From assembly GCA_964370985.1 (NCBI GenBank), contig CAYJLE010000001.1, forward strand, positions 216,811 to 280,810: DNA of 64,000 bases. Direction: 5' to 3'. Shown here one piece after another: positions 49,577-57,591 of this stretch (the first letter of the stretch is position 1; the number at the start of each line of letters is the position of its first letter). A program made the position numbers and the translations under genes. The stretch is from JAHDVS01 sp964370985 (lineage in GTDB: Bacteria > Actinomycetota > Thermoleophilia > Gaiellales > Gaiellaceae). Under the pieces are notes generated by a model that ran no database searches, was not told the origin of the DNA, and saw only the letters and a list, made by a program, of their open reading frames with translations.

Positions 49577-49987
49577 CTACTGCCCCTGCTCCCCCTCGAT
49601 CGTGGCGGCCGTGACGACCCCGTCCTCGACCGCGAACGTGACACGGCCGGGCACGAAGTCCTCGGTGAGCGCGAGGTCCTCGCCGTCCTGGCGCCCGACG
49701 CGCCACTGGCGCCCGTTCTCCTCGGCCCACGAGCCCGCGACGTCGAGCGTCATGCCGACGAAGTCGGCGGTCTCGAGCACGTCGCCGGCGAGCATCGTGC
49801 CGCCGCTCGCGCCCGTGCCACCGTCCGGCTCCACGGGGATCGGCGTGTCACCGATCCCGAAGTCAGGCTCCGCGGGGATCGGCGTGTCGGGCGTCTGCGC
49901 GACCTCTCCGGAGCCGCCGCCGCAGGCGGCGAGCCCGATCGCGCCGGCGACGACGGCGCTTGCGAGCGCGACGTATCTGATCTTCAT
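49577..49987 (-). CDS. lipoprotein with I78-type protease-inhibitor-like domain, 136 aa
   Basis: The signal IRYVALASAVVAGAIGLAAC ends in a lipobox (LAAC), followed by GGG. A Pro/Asp-rich linker contains repeated DTPIP-EPD units near residues 32-52. The C-terminal 60 residues (FVGMTLDVAGSWAEENGRQW to FAVEDGVVTAATIEGEQGQ) match the pattern of I78 inhibitors. ATG 49987 was chosen; GTG 49996 is in frame three codons upstream, nearer to GGGGGAG. With the lipoprotein serpin at 38 kb it is the second surface protease-inhibitor candidate. Confidence 0.7.
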   Translation of the reverse strand: MKIRYVALASAVVAGAIGLAACGGGSGEVAQTPDTPIPAEPDFGIGDTPIPVEPDGGTGASGGTMLAGDVLETADFVGMTLDVAGSWAEENGRQWRVGRQDGEDLALTEDFVPGRVTFAVEDGVVTAATIEGEQGQ

Positions 49988-50116
49988 GGCCTTCACGATC
50001 TCCCCCGTTCTCTCGTAACTGTTTGTCACGAAGTTCGACCGGGCAGGGGCGCGAATGGTTCCCCGGGGGGCAGGACGCTCACGGCAGATCCGGCCGGAAA
50101 CGGGGATAGTGCGCCG

Positions 50117-50947
50117 GTGTCCGCCGCCCCGGAGAAGGTCGCGTTCCCGCTCGACAAGGAGCTCTGGCACCCGTCGGTGCTGCCGGGTCTCGTCGTGCTC
50201 GTCTCGACCGTGGACGGGGCGGGCGAGCCCAACGTCGCGCCCAAGAGCTGGGTGACCATGGTCGCCGCCCGGGGGCCGATCGTCGGCTTCGGCTGCCGAA
50301 CCGACCACCGGACGGCGGCGAATGTGGAGGCGACCGGGCAGTTCGTCGTCAACGTCCCTTCGGAGCGTCTCGCCGACTCCGTGTGGGCCCTCATCGAGAG
50401 CCACGGGGCCGAGCGGCTGCGCCGCTCCGGCCTCACGCTGGAGCCCGCCCGGGCGGTCGCGCCGCCGATCGTCGCGCAGTGCCGGGCCCACCTCGAGTGC
50501 GAGCTCGTCTCCGACTGGCGCCTCGGCGAGGAGGTATTCCTGTTCGGACGCGTCGTCGCGGCGACGGTCGACCGGGAGCTCCTCGAGGGCGAGCCGACCG
50601 AGCAGTACTTCCGCCTGCGCCCGTTCTTCTTCCTCGAGCGCCGGACGTACGGCTCGATCGACACCGCGAAGAGGGTCGCCCGGCCGCTGCCCGCGGAGCA
50701 ACGGCTGTTCGTGGTCGAGCTCGACGGCCCCGCGGGCGACCGCGCGGAGCACGCGGCCCACCTGCGCGCGCTCCGCGACCGAGGCCTCCTCCTGATGGCC
50801 GGCGCCCTCGGGGAGGACGGGTCAGGCGGTGACCTCTACGTGGTCGCGGCCGCCTCCGCCGCGGAGGCGGAGGCGATCGCCTCCGAGCACCCGCGCGCCC
50901 GCGCCGGCGCCCGCGCGACCGTGCGCGCCTGGACGCGGGCGTTCTAG
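50117..50947 (+). CDS. flavin reductase-like FMN-binding / YciI-like fusion, 276 aa
   Basis: Residues 1-185 form a split-barrel flavin reductase domain (LPGLVVLVSTVDGAGEPNVA, PKSWVTMVAARGPIVGFGCR, GQFVVNVPSERL). Residues about 190-276 resemble YciI/EthD dimeric ferredoxin-like folds (LFVVELDGPAGDRAEHAAHL, RDRGLLLMAGALGEDGSGGD). The fusion suggests a flavin-dependent step with a small helper domain. GTG 50117 lies six bases from GATAGT (leaderless). Confidence 0.78.
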   Translation: MSAAPEKVAFPLDKELWHPSVLPGLVVLVSTVDGAGEPNVAPKSWVTMVAARGPIVGFGCRTDHRTAANVEATGQFVVNVPSERLADSVWALIESHGAERLRRSGLTLEPARAVAPPIVAQCRAHLECELVSDWRLGEEVFLFGRVVAATVDRELLEGEPTEQYFRLRPFFFLERRTYGSIDTAKRVARPLPAEQRLFVVELDGPAGDRAEHAAHLRALRDRGLLLMAGALGEDGSGGDLYVVAAASAAEAEAIASEHPRARAGARATVRAWTRAF

Positions 50948-50988
50948 GCGGGCGCGGCAGCAGCGCGAGGACCTCGCCGCGAGCCGGC

Positions 50989-51183
50989 TCAGTCCGGCAG
51001 ACGGGGAGCGAGCTGGGCGAGTTGCTCCCGGACGATCCGCATCTCCTCGCGATCCTCCTGGTCGGCCGCCAGGCGCTCGACCTCCTCGCGCACGGCCCGG
51101 GAGTTCTCGCGTCCGCCAGCCCGAGTCAGATCGAGCGCCGCAGCGAACGCCGCGCGAAGACGAGCGCGGAGCGAACGGGCCAT
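50989..51183 (-). CDS. small helical protein, 64 aa, unknown function
   Basis: A basic amphipathic N-terminus (ARSLRARLRAAFAAALDLTR) is followed by a charged coiled-coil-like segment (VREEVERLAADQEDREEMRI). ATG 51183 has TACGCT eight bases upstream. No homologous family was recognised; it may be spurious, but the heptad-like pattern and spacing favour a real gene. Confidence 0.4.
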   Translation of the reverse strand: MARSLRARLRAAFAAALDLTRAGGRENSRAVREEVERLAADQEDREEMRIVREQLAQLAPRLPD

Positions 51184-51270
51184 CTGCCGTGAGCGTAGCG
51201 GGGGCGGGCAGCGTCCGTGATCTCGTAGCGCATTTCACGCTACAATGGACTTATCGCTGCCCCCACACCC

Positions 51271-51501
51271 TTGTCGCTACGACTCGGTCACGACGGTCTC
51301 CGCTCGCTGGACGAGATTGCGCGCCGCCGCGGGGTCACGCGCGCAGAGGCGGCGCGCCAGGCCATCGCGGAGACGGCCGAGCGAGACCGGCGCAGGGCGG
51401 GGCTGGCAGCGGAGGCGCGGAGGCTGGCGGCAGACCCCGCCTACGTCCGGGAGGCGCGCGAGGTGGCGGCGCTCATGGAGCAGCTGCGTGGTCCGCGGTG
51501 A
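51271..51501 (+). CDS. ribbon-helix-helix antitoxin, 76 aa
   Basis: LRLGHDGLRSLDEIARRRGV and TRAEAARQAIAETAERDRRR form the strand-helix-helix of a CopG-type fold. The C-terminal helix (ADPAYVREAREVAALMEQLR) would contact the toxin. TTG 51271 is the only reasonable start; a TACAAT box lies at 51241-51246. Its stop lies 14 bases inside the toxin gene. Confidence 0.75.
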   Translation: MSLRLGHDGLRSLDEIARRRGVTRAEAARQAIAETAERDRRRAGLAAEARRLAADPAYVREAREVAALMEQLRGPR

Positions 51502-51805
51502 CGTCCACGCGATCACGCTGCCGCGCCGGCGCGGACACGCCCAGCAGGGACATCGCTACGCCGTGATCGTCCAGGCCGACGACCTCCTCGCCCTCTCGAC
51601 GATCGTTGTCTGCCCGACGTCCCGCTCGACCCCGCCCGCGAGCTTCCACCCCGAGGTGACGATCGGGGGCGAGCCGACGCACGTGATGTGCGAGATGATT
51701 GGCGCCGTCGATGCCCGCCTGCTCGGCGATCGCGTCGCCCATCTGACCGCGGCCGAGATGCTCAGCGTCGACGAAGCCCTGCTGCTCGTCCTCGACCTCG
51801 GCTGA
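51488..51805 (+). CDS. MazF/PemK-family toxin, 105 aa
   Basis: RGDVHAITLPRRRGHAQQGH with the following RYAVIVQADDLLALSTIVVC is the MazF pattern, as are PTSRSTPPASFHPEVTIGGE and CEMIGAVDARLLGDRVAHLT. It would be an mRNA interferase neutralised by the preceding antitoxin. GTG 51488 gives the standard length and a 14-base overlap. Confidence 0.87.
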   Translation: MVRGDVHAITLPRRRGHAQQGHRYAVIVQADDLLALSTIVVCPTSRSTPPASFHPEVTIGGEPTHVMCEMIGAVDARLLGDRVAHLTAAEMLSVDEALLLVLDLG

Positions 51806-51865
51806 GGAGCGGGCGACCGACTGCACTCCGGCGTCCGCTACCCCGTGCATCGGCGAGTCGGCAAG

Positions 51866-51871
51866 TACGAT
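51866..51871 (+). promoter_or_regulatory. TACGAT -10 box of the leaderless ABC operon
   Basis: The hexamer ends six bases before GTG 51878 of the first ABC ATPase gene. Confidence 0.5.
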
Positions 51872-51877
51872 CCTGGC

Positions 51878-52798
51878 GTGGACGTGCTGCTCCGGGCCGA
51901 GAACCTGACCAAGCGGTACGGCTCGGTCACCGCCCTCGACCAGGTCAGTTTCGAGATCGGCGCGACCGTGACCGGCTTGCTCGGCGCGAACGGCGCCGGT
52001 AAGAGCACGGCGATCAAGCTCTTCCTCGGCCTGACGCAGCCGACCTCCGGGCGAGCTGAGGTGCTCGGCCGGGAGGCTGGGAGCGACGATCAGGTCCGGG
52101 CTCGGCTCGGCTACATGCCCGAGCACGACTGCCTGCCCTCGGCGGTGAGCGCCGCCGAGTTCCTCACGCACATGGCCGAGACGAGCGGCTTGCCGCCGCG
52201 CCATGCGCGCGTCCGCGCAGCGGACACGCTGCGCCACGTCGGGCTGTTCGAGGAGCGTTACCGGGCAATCGGCGGCTACTCGACCGGCATGAAGCAGCGC
52301 GTCAAGCTCGCGCAGGCGCTGGTGCACGACCCCGTTCTCGTGCTGCTCGACGAGCCCACCGCCGGGCTCGATCCGCCGGGGCGGGAGGAGATGCTCGCGC
52401 TGATTCGCAGGACGCACCGGGAGTTCGGGATCAGCCTCGTCATGTCGTCCCACCTGATGGGAGACATCGAGCGTACGTGCGAGCGCATTCTCGTGCTCGA
52501 GAACGGCCGCGTGGTCGAGGAGGGCGAGACGTCGACGTTCACCGAAGCGTCCGAGACGCTCTACATCGAGGTTACGGCGCGCCGACCGGAGCTGATCGCC
52601 GCACTCGCGGAGCGCGACGTGACGGCAACGGAGGAGGGAACCTCGCTGGTCGTCGACGATGTCTCGGGCGAGGACTACGACCGGATCCGCGACGCGCTCG
52701 TCGCGGCCGATGCACCGCTCCGCCGGCTCGCGCCTCGACGTCGCACGTTGAGCGAGCTGTTCCAGCCCGGGGGCGCGGACGAGAAGGACACGGCCTGA
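51878..52798 (+). CDS. ABC transporter ATPase, 306 aa
   Basis: Walker A LLGANGAGKSTAIKL near residue 35, signature YSTGMKQRVKLAQAL near 137, Walker B VLVLLDEPTAGLDPPG near 157 and the switch histidine in SLVMSSHLMGD near 190. The C-terminal 85 residues form a regulatory extension. Start GTG 51878 places the first conserved strand (LLRAENLTKRYG) at the N-terminus. First gene of a four-gene operon encoding two ATPase/permease pairs of the ABC-2 type. Confidence 0.9.
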   Translation: MDVLLRAENLTKRYGSVTALDQVSFEIGATVTGLLGANGAGKSTAIKLFLGLTQPTSGRAEVLGREAGSDDQVRARLGYMPEHDCLPSAVSAAEFLTHMAETSGLPPRHARVRAADTLRHVGLFEERYRAIGGYSTGMKQRVKLAQALVHDPVLVLLDEPTAGLDPPGREEMLALIRRTHREFGISLVMSSHLMGDIERTCERILVLENGRVVEEGETSTFTEASETLYIEVTARRPELIAALAERDVTATEEGTSLVVDDVSGEDYDRIRDALVAADAPLRRLAPRRRTLSELFQPGGADEKDTA

Positions 52799-53694
52799 GC
52801 GAGCCAGCCTCCGGCCAGGTTTTCGATCTCGGCTTCCGCCGCTACGAGGGGCACCGGGAGGGGCGACGGCGCGCCGTGCTCGCCGTCTACAAGAACGGCC
52901 TGCGAACCGCGATGGGCCTCGGACGCGGTGGCAAGGCCAAGGTCCTCCCCTGGTTGTTCATCGCAGCGTCGATCGTCCCCGCACTCGTGTTCGCGCTCGT
53001 CGCGGGCGCAGTCGATCGGCTCGCGGCGGACTTCAGCGAGGAGCTCGACCTGCCCTCGCACGCCGACTACTACTCGATCGCAGGCATCGTCCTCTTCCTC
53101 TTCGCCGCCGCCGTCGGGCCGGAGCTCTTCTGCCCCGACCGCAGCAGCGGGACGATCAGTCTCTATCTCGTCCGTCCGCTCCGGGCGACCGATTACGCGA
53201 TTGCCCGTTGGGCCGCGCTGACCACGGTGATGGTGCTCGTCGCCTGGCTCCCGCAGCTCGTGCTGCTCGCGGGCCTCGTGTTCGGCGCGCCCAACCCGGG
53301 CTCGTACCTCGCGGATCACTGGTCTGACATCCCGCGATTCCTGATCTCGGGCGTCGTGATCGCGATCTACGTCTCGACGATCGCCTCGATGGCAGCGGCC
53401 TTCGCGAGGCGCCGCGCGTACGCGGCTGCGTTCCTGGTCGGTCTGCTGATCCTCAGCGCCGCGGTGATCAGCGGGATAACCGACACGCTCAGCGTCGGCG
53501 CCGGCCGCTGGGTCGCGCTGCTCAGCGTCGGCGACGTGCCTCTCTACGTGAACGACGTGATCTTCGGCGAGCAGACCTCGAGCATCGACGCGGCCGCCGA
53601 CCTGTCCGACATCGTCCAGGTCGGCTGGTTCGTGGTCACGGTCGCTGCGGCCGGCGCGATCTTCCTCGGTCGCTACCGGAGGCTCTCGCTGTGA
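52795..53694 (+). CDS. ABC-2-type permease, 299 aa, apparent CTG start
   Basis: Six hydrophobic helices follow an N-terminal cytoplasmic segment (FDLGFRRYEGHREGRRRAVL). The first external region is acidic (LAADFSEELDLPSHADYYSI). No ATG, GTG or TTG lies upstream in frame after the ATPase end; CTG 52795 overlaps the ATPase stop as CTGA and has GAAGGA eight bases upstream, matching the NTGA coupling seen throughout this genome. GTG 52878 would remove the conserved N-terminus. Confidence 0.82.
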   Translation: MSEPASGQVFDLGFRRYEGHREGRRRAVLAVYKNGLRTAMGLGRGGKAKVLPWLFIAASIVPALVFALVAGAVDRLAADFSEELDLPSHADYYSIAGIVLFLFAAAVGPELFCPDRSSGTISLYLVRPLRATDYAIARWAALTTVMVLVAWLPQLVLLAGLVFGAPNPGSYLADHWSDIPRFLISGVVIAIYVSTIASMAAAFARRRAYAAAFLVGLLILSAAVISGITDTLSVGAGRWVALLSVGDVPLYVNDVIFGEQTSSIDAAADLSDIVQVGWFVVTVAAAGAIFLGRYRRLSL

Positions 53695-54632
53695 GCGCGG
53701 CCGGGACGATGACGGAGCGAACGCCGATCATCCGCGTCAACGACGTCTCGAAATGGTTCGGCAGCGTCGTCGCGGTCAGCGAGGTGTCCTTCGACGTGTA
53801 TCCGGGGATCACGGGCCTGCTGGGGCCCAACGGCGCCGGCAAGACAACCCTCCTGCGCATGGTCACCGGCCTCGCGGACGTCTCGCAAGGCGAGATCAGC
53901 GTCTTCGGCGGCCACCCGCGCACCGACCCCGACCTCTACCGGCGCATCGGGGTCATGGTCGAGCACGAGGGGATCTACGATTTCATGAGCGGACGCCGCT
54001 TCGTCGAGCTCGCGGCCAGGCTTCGCGAGGTCGGCGACGCGGCCGCCGCGGCAACGAGATCGATCGAGCACGTCAACCTCAGCGACGCGGCCGATCGCCC
54101 GATACGCACCTATTCGCGGGGCATGAGGCAGCGCATTCGTCTGGCCGCGACGCTCGTGCACGAGCCTGAGCTGCTGATCCTGGACGAGCCGCTCAACGGC
54201 GCCGACCCCCGCCAGCGGGTCGAGTTCCAGGAGCTGCTACGCGCGCTTGCCGATCAGGGCCGGACGATTCTCATCTCCTCGCACGTGCTGGAGGAGGTGG
54301 AGCTGCTGGCCTCGCGCGTGCTCCTCGTCGTCAACGGGAAGCTGGCCGCGGAGGGCGACTTCCACGCCATCCGTCAGGCGCTCGACGATCGTCCGTACCG
54401 GGTACGCATCTCCTGCGACCGGCCGCGAACGCTCGCCGCCGGCCTGATCGGACTCGACGCCGTCGACTCGGTGCAGCTCGACGACGACACGCTCATCGTG
54501 CTCAGCAGCAACGTCGGCGCCCTGCAGGCGGCGCTCCCTCGCCGAGCGGCCGAGCTCGACGTGCGCCTCACCGGCGTCGAGCCTTTGGACGACTCGCTCG
54601 AGAGCGTCTTCAGCTACCTCGTGGAGACCTGA
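53691..54632 (+). CDS. ABC transporter ATPase, 313 aa
   Basis: Walker A LLGPNGAGKTTLLRMV near residue 43, signature YSRGMRQRIRLAATL near 143, Walker B LLILDEPLNGADPRQ near 163, and switch histidine in ILISSHVLEEV. A helper region of 85 residues follows. GTG 53691 overlaps the permease stop (GTGA). It probably energises the permease encoded next. Confidence 0.9.
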   Translation: MSAAGTMTERTPIIRVNDVSKWFGSVVAVSEVSFDVYPGITGLLGPNGAGKTTLLRMVTGLADVSQGEISVFGGHPRTDPDLYRRIGVMVEHEGIYDFMSGRRFVELAARLREVGDAAAAATRSIEHVNLSDAADRPIRTYSRGMRQRIRLAATLVHEPELLILDEPLNGADPRQRVEFQELLRALADQGRTILISSHVLEEVELLASRVLLVVNGKLAAEGDFHAIRQALDDRPYRVRISCDRPRTLAAGLIGLDAVDSVQLDDDTLIVLSSNVGALQAALPRRAAELDVRLTGVEPLDDSLESVFSYLVET

Positions 54633-54635
54633 GCG

Positions 54636-55370
54636 GTGACCTCGATCTACTTCCTCTCGCTCCGCCAGCTCCAGGGCCGCTGGCGCATCGCCGCCCTGCT
54701 CGCCGTCGCGGCGATCCCGCTCGTGCCCGCGATCATCGCGGTCGCGTCCAGCGACAAGCCAACCGCGCTCGACCTGGACGATGGGCTGATCAACGGCATC
54801 CTCGCCTCGGCGGTGCTGCCCATCCTCATGCTCGTACTCGCGACGCCGCTCTTCGGGAACGAGCTCGAGGACAAGACGCTCAGCAACCTCACCATGACAC
54901 CGCTCACGCGTTGGCAGATCGTCGCGCCCAAGCTCGCGGCCGCGATCTCGGTCGCTGTACCGCTGATCGCGCTCAGCGCGGTCGTCTCGATCCTGGTGGC
55001 GTTCGAGGGCGCGGGGATCGGCGGTGCGGGACGCGCCGCCGCGGCCGCCGCGATCGGGCTCGCGATCGGCGCTCTCCTCTACGGGACGATGTTCGCGTGG
55101 CTCGGGCTGGTCACCCGCCGCGCGCTCGGCGCCGGCCTGCTCTACGTGTTCATCTGGGAGGGGCTATTCGGCACCTTCGTCGACGGGTTGAAGTACCTGA
55201 GCGTGAGGCAGTACTCGCTGAGCATCATCCGTCAGCTCGACCCGACCCGGTTCGACGGCTCGAGCCAGACCGTGATCGGGATCGAGGCGGCCGCGGTCGG
55301 CGCCGCCATCGCCCTCGTCGCCTTCACGTTCCTGACCGTCCGGCGGCTACGCACGATGGAAATACCGTAG
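54636..55370 (+). CDS. ABC-2-type permease, 244 aa
   Basis: Six helices are predicted (AALLAVAAIPLVPAIIAVAS, LASAVLPILMLVLATPLF and others). The short cytoplasmic loop FGNELEDKTLSNLTMTPLTR is typical of ABC-2 permeases that contact the ATPase. GTG 54636 lies three bases after the ATPase stop. Export of a lipid, peptide or antibiotic is plausible; nothing in the operon reveals the substrate. Confidence 0.87.
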   Translation: MTSIYFLSLRQLQGRWRIAALLAVAAIPLVPAIIAVASSDKPTALDLDDGLINGILASAVLPILMLVLATPLFGNELEDKTLSNLTMTPLTRWQIVAPKLAAAISVAVPLIALSAVVSILVAFEGAGIGGAGRAAAAAAIGLAIGALLYGTMFAWLGLVTRRALGAGLLYVFIWEGLFGTFVDGLKYLSVRQYSLSIIRQLDPTRFDGSSQTVIGIEAAAVGAAIALVAFTFLTVRRLRTMEIP

Positions 55371-55411
55371 GCGCACCGGGCGCCGCAACGTCGGCTCCGG
55401 CGCCGGTGCGC
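55371..55411. terminator. hairpin after the ABC operon
   Basis: GCGCACCGGGCGCCG (55371-55385) is complementary to CGGCGCCGGTGCGC (55398-55411) apart from one bulged G. It lies between the ABC operon (+) and the convergent GcvT-fold gene (-). Confidence 0.6.
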
Positions 55412-55432
55412 GCCGGCCACGCCGTCGTTTCC

Positions 55433-56533
55433 CTACGCTCGCGGGCGCTGCTTCCCGGTGTCGTAGACGGGCATCGGGGCGACCAGTGCAGAGGCCGTCC
55501 CGCCCTCGACCGCGACCTCGACCTCCTGGCCGTCGCGGGCGAGGTCGGTGCGCAGCACCGTCAGGCCGATCACCGTGCCGAGCGTCGGGCTCTCGCACGG
55601 GCTCGTCAGCGTCCCGACCCGCTGGCCGCCATTCGCGACGACGGCGCCGTACGCGGGAACGGATCCGTCGACGACGAGGGTGACGAACCGGTTGGGCGGG
55701 CTCGCGGCCTCGGCGACGAGCGCGTCCCTGCCGCAGAACTCGGCCTTGTCGACGCGAACCAGCTTGTCGAGCCCTACGTCGTAGGGGCTCGTCTCGTGCG
55801 GGACGTAGTCGCGCCAGATGAAGATCAGCCCGGACTCGATCCTGATCGTCTCGACCGCCGCGAGCCCGTAGGGCTTTGCGCCCGCACCGACCACCGCGTC
55901 CCAGAGCTGCTCGGCCCCGTCGGGCGAGGTGTATAGCTCGTACCCCAGCTCGCCCGAGTAGCCCGTTCGCGACACCCAGCAGGCGACGCCGCCGACCCTC
56001 ACCTGCTCCGGCCAGAAGCGGAAGTAACGCAGGCCTGAGACGTCGACCTCCGTCAGGCTCTGAAGGAGCTCGCGCGAGCGGGGGCCGCTGATCCCGAGCT
56101 GCGGGATCGACCTCGTCATCGGCTCGATCTCGACCGCGAGGCCGTCGGCGACGGCCCGGAAATGATCGAGATCGGAGTCGAGCGCGGTGACCGCGATGCA
56201 GCCGTCGTCGGCGGTCTTGAAGACCGTGCATTCACCGACCAGCTTGCCGTTCTCGTCGCAGAACGGCGCGTAGCGCACCTGCCCGACCTCGAGGCTCAGC
56301 ATCTCGTTCGTGAAGATGCGGTCGACGGCCTTCATGGCGTCGGGGCCGCCGAACGCGACCTTGCGCAGCGGCGACGCGTCCCAGACACCGACGTCGTTGC
56401 GGATCGCGTGGTGCTCCGCGACCGGGTCGCCGAAGTGCTTGGGCCAGTACCAGCCCTCCCGGTCGAGGTGCTGGACGACGCCCATCGCGCGCTGCGGGCG
56501 GTCGAACGCCGTCCGGATGGCCTCCTCGCTCAT
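55433..56533 (-). CDS. GcvT-fold aminomethyltransferase-like protein, 366 aa
   Basis: A glycine-cleavage T-protein-fold enzyme. Segments: HHAIRNDVGVWDASPLRKVA near residue 40 (close to the GcvT core), VDRIFTNEMLSLEVGQVRYA near 70, the folate-site YSGELGYELY near 205, AVETIRIESGLIFI near 237 and SPYDVGLDKLVRVDKAEFCG near 260. It differs clearly from the paralogue at 29.4 kb, and no gcvH or gcvP is nearby, so a demethylase or dimethylglycine-type role is possible. ATG 56533 has GAGGGA upstream. A structured leader precedes it. Confidence 0.8.
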   Translation of the reverse strand: MSEEAIRTAFDRPQRAMGVVQHLDREGWYWPKHFGDPVAEHHAIRNDVGVWDASPLRKVAFGGPDAMKAVDRIFTNEMLSLEVGQVRYAPFCDENGKLVGECTVFKTADDGCIAVTALDSDLDHFRAVADGLAVEIEPMTRSIPQLGISGPRSRELLQSLTEVDVSGLRYFRFWPEQVRVGGVACWVSRTGYSGELGYELYTSPDGAEQLWDAVVGAGAKPYGLAAVETIRIESGLIFIWRDYVPHETSPYDVGLDKLVRVDKAEFCGRDALVAEAASPPNRFVTLVVDGSVPAYGAVVANGGQRVGTLTSPCESPTLGTVIGLTVLRTDLARDGQEVEVAVEGGTASALVAPMPVYDTGKQRPRA

Positions 56534-56594
56534 CGAGTTCCCTCCCCTCCTGTCCGCCCTCGGCACGTCGCCGGAGCGGACTGCCAACGCTGCG

Positions 56595-56686
56595 AGAGTC
56601 CCTGACCGACTCGACGGAGCGCCCCGGACGCCCTTGCCCGCAACGGGCGTCCCCCCTCGGGCGATGCAGTGTCTGCATCCGACTCT
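56595..56686 (-). promoter_or_regulatory. three-way-junction-like leader upstream of the GcvT-fold gene
   Basis: Read on the minus strand, AGAGTC (56686-56681) pairs with GACTCT (56600-56595), enclosing hairpins ATGCAG-ACA-CTGCAT (56678-56664) and GACGCCC/GGGCGTC (56651-56627). The junction lies 60 bases before the start codon. Layout and gene type recall a glycine riboswitch, but the conserved purine-rich core is not convincingly present. The rest of the 350-bp gap to the TetR gene holds the palindrome at 56839-56871 and nothing else I could identify. Confidence 0.3.
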
Positions 56687-56838
56687 AACGGGCGGCGGCC
56701 CCTGGCCACGATCGGCACTCGCTGCAAGCGGGATGCAAGCCGCCTGCAAGCCCCGCACGCGAGGGTCGTTGCGACGCACGGAGGGAGCAGGGATGGGAAC
56801 TTCGGATTCCGGAGCCGTCCAGGCCGACCATGCATTAG

Positions 56839-56871
56839 CGAACAACGTTCGTGTCACGAACACTGTTCGTG
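56839..56871. promoter_or_regulatory. overlapping palindromes, probable TetR operator
   Basis: Three dyads overlap: CGAAC-AAC-GTTCG (56839-56851), GTTCGTG-T-CACGAAC (56847-56861) and CACGAACA-C-TGTTCGTG (56855-56871). They end directly before the TATCCT -10 box (56872-56877) of the TetR gene, so bound protein would block transcription. Confidence 0.75.
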
Positions 56872-56877
56872 TATCCT
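56872..56877 (+). promoter_or_regulatory. TATCCT -10 box of the leaderless TetR gene
   Basis: The hexamer ends six bases before ATG 56884 and abuts the overlapping palindromes. Confidence 0.55.
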
Positions 56878-56883
56878 GTGGCG

Positions 56884-57591
56884 ATGGCCACAGACAACCT
56901 CCCCGCACGGCCCCGGAACCGCGGCCCGAAGGCCCCGCTCAGCCGCGATGCGGTCGTGGCTGCCGCGCTCGCAGCTCTCGTCGAAGACGGCCCGGGAGGG
57001 TTCACGATGCGCAAGGTCGCGGCGCGCCTCGAGACGCGCGCGTCGTCGCTCTATACCTACGTGCGCGACCAGCGCGAGCTCAGCAGTCTGGTGCTCGACG
57101 CCATCGCGGCGCGCGTCAAGCCCCCTGGCGGCGAGGGAAGCCAGCGGCAGGTCGTGCAGCTCGTCCTGGCGTACGCCCGGGAGCTCGAGGCGGTTCCCGG
57201 CGCCGCCCAACTCGCGCTCGTCAACCCGCCGACGGGACCGGCGCACCTCGATCTTCTCGAGACCGCCATGCAGCTGCTCGTCGCGGCCGGCCTCTCGGTC
57301 GCGAAGGCAGTGCGCGCCGGTGACGCGATCTTCCTGCTCACGACCGCGGCGGTCGCCGAGAGGGATGCGCGTAGGGCAGATCCCCTGGGCGACTCGATCC
57401 CCGAGCTCTTCGACGACGCGCTCGAAGCGAGCGACGAGAGCCGGCCGCTCCTGGAGGCTGGTCACGAGGTGTTGCGCACGGAGGGCGGTGAGCAGCGGCT
57501 CGCCTGGACGCTGGAGGCCCTCCTCGCGGGCGTCGCGGTCGCCCCGGCAGAGCTCGCGACCGCAACACCTGGACAGCGGGCCCGACCGTGA
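56884..57591 (+). CDS. TetR-family regulator, 235 aa
   Basis: The HTH lies at residues about 20-65: LSRDAVVAAALAALVEDGPG, GFTMRKVAARLETRASSLYT and YVRDQREL. The C-terminal part (VLAYARELEAVPGAAQLALV and onward) is the TetR_C-type ligand domain. It is translationally coupled to the MMPL transporter (GTGA), and the palindromes lie over its own promoter. It should therefore repress itself and the transporter until a substrate-like ligand binds. Confidence 0.87.
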   Translation: MATDNLPARPRNRGPKAPLSRDAVVAAALAALVEDGPGGFTMRKVAARLETRASSLYTYVRDQRELSSLVLDAIAARVKPPGGEGSQRQVVQLVLAYARELEAVPGAAQLALVNPPTGPAHLDLLETAMQLLVAAGLSVAKAVRAGDAIFLLTTAAVAERDARRADPLGDSIPELFDDALEASDESRPLLEAGHEVLRTEGGEQRLAWTLEALLAGVAVAPAELATATPGQRARP

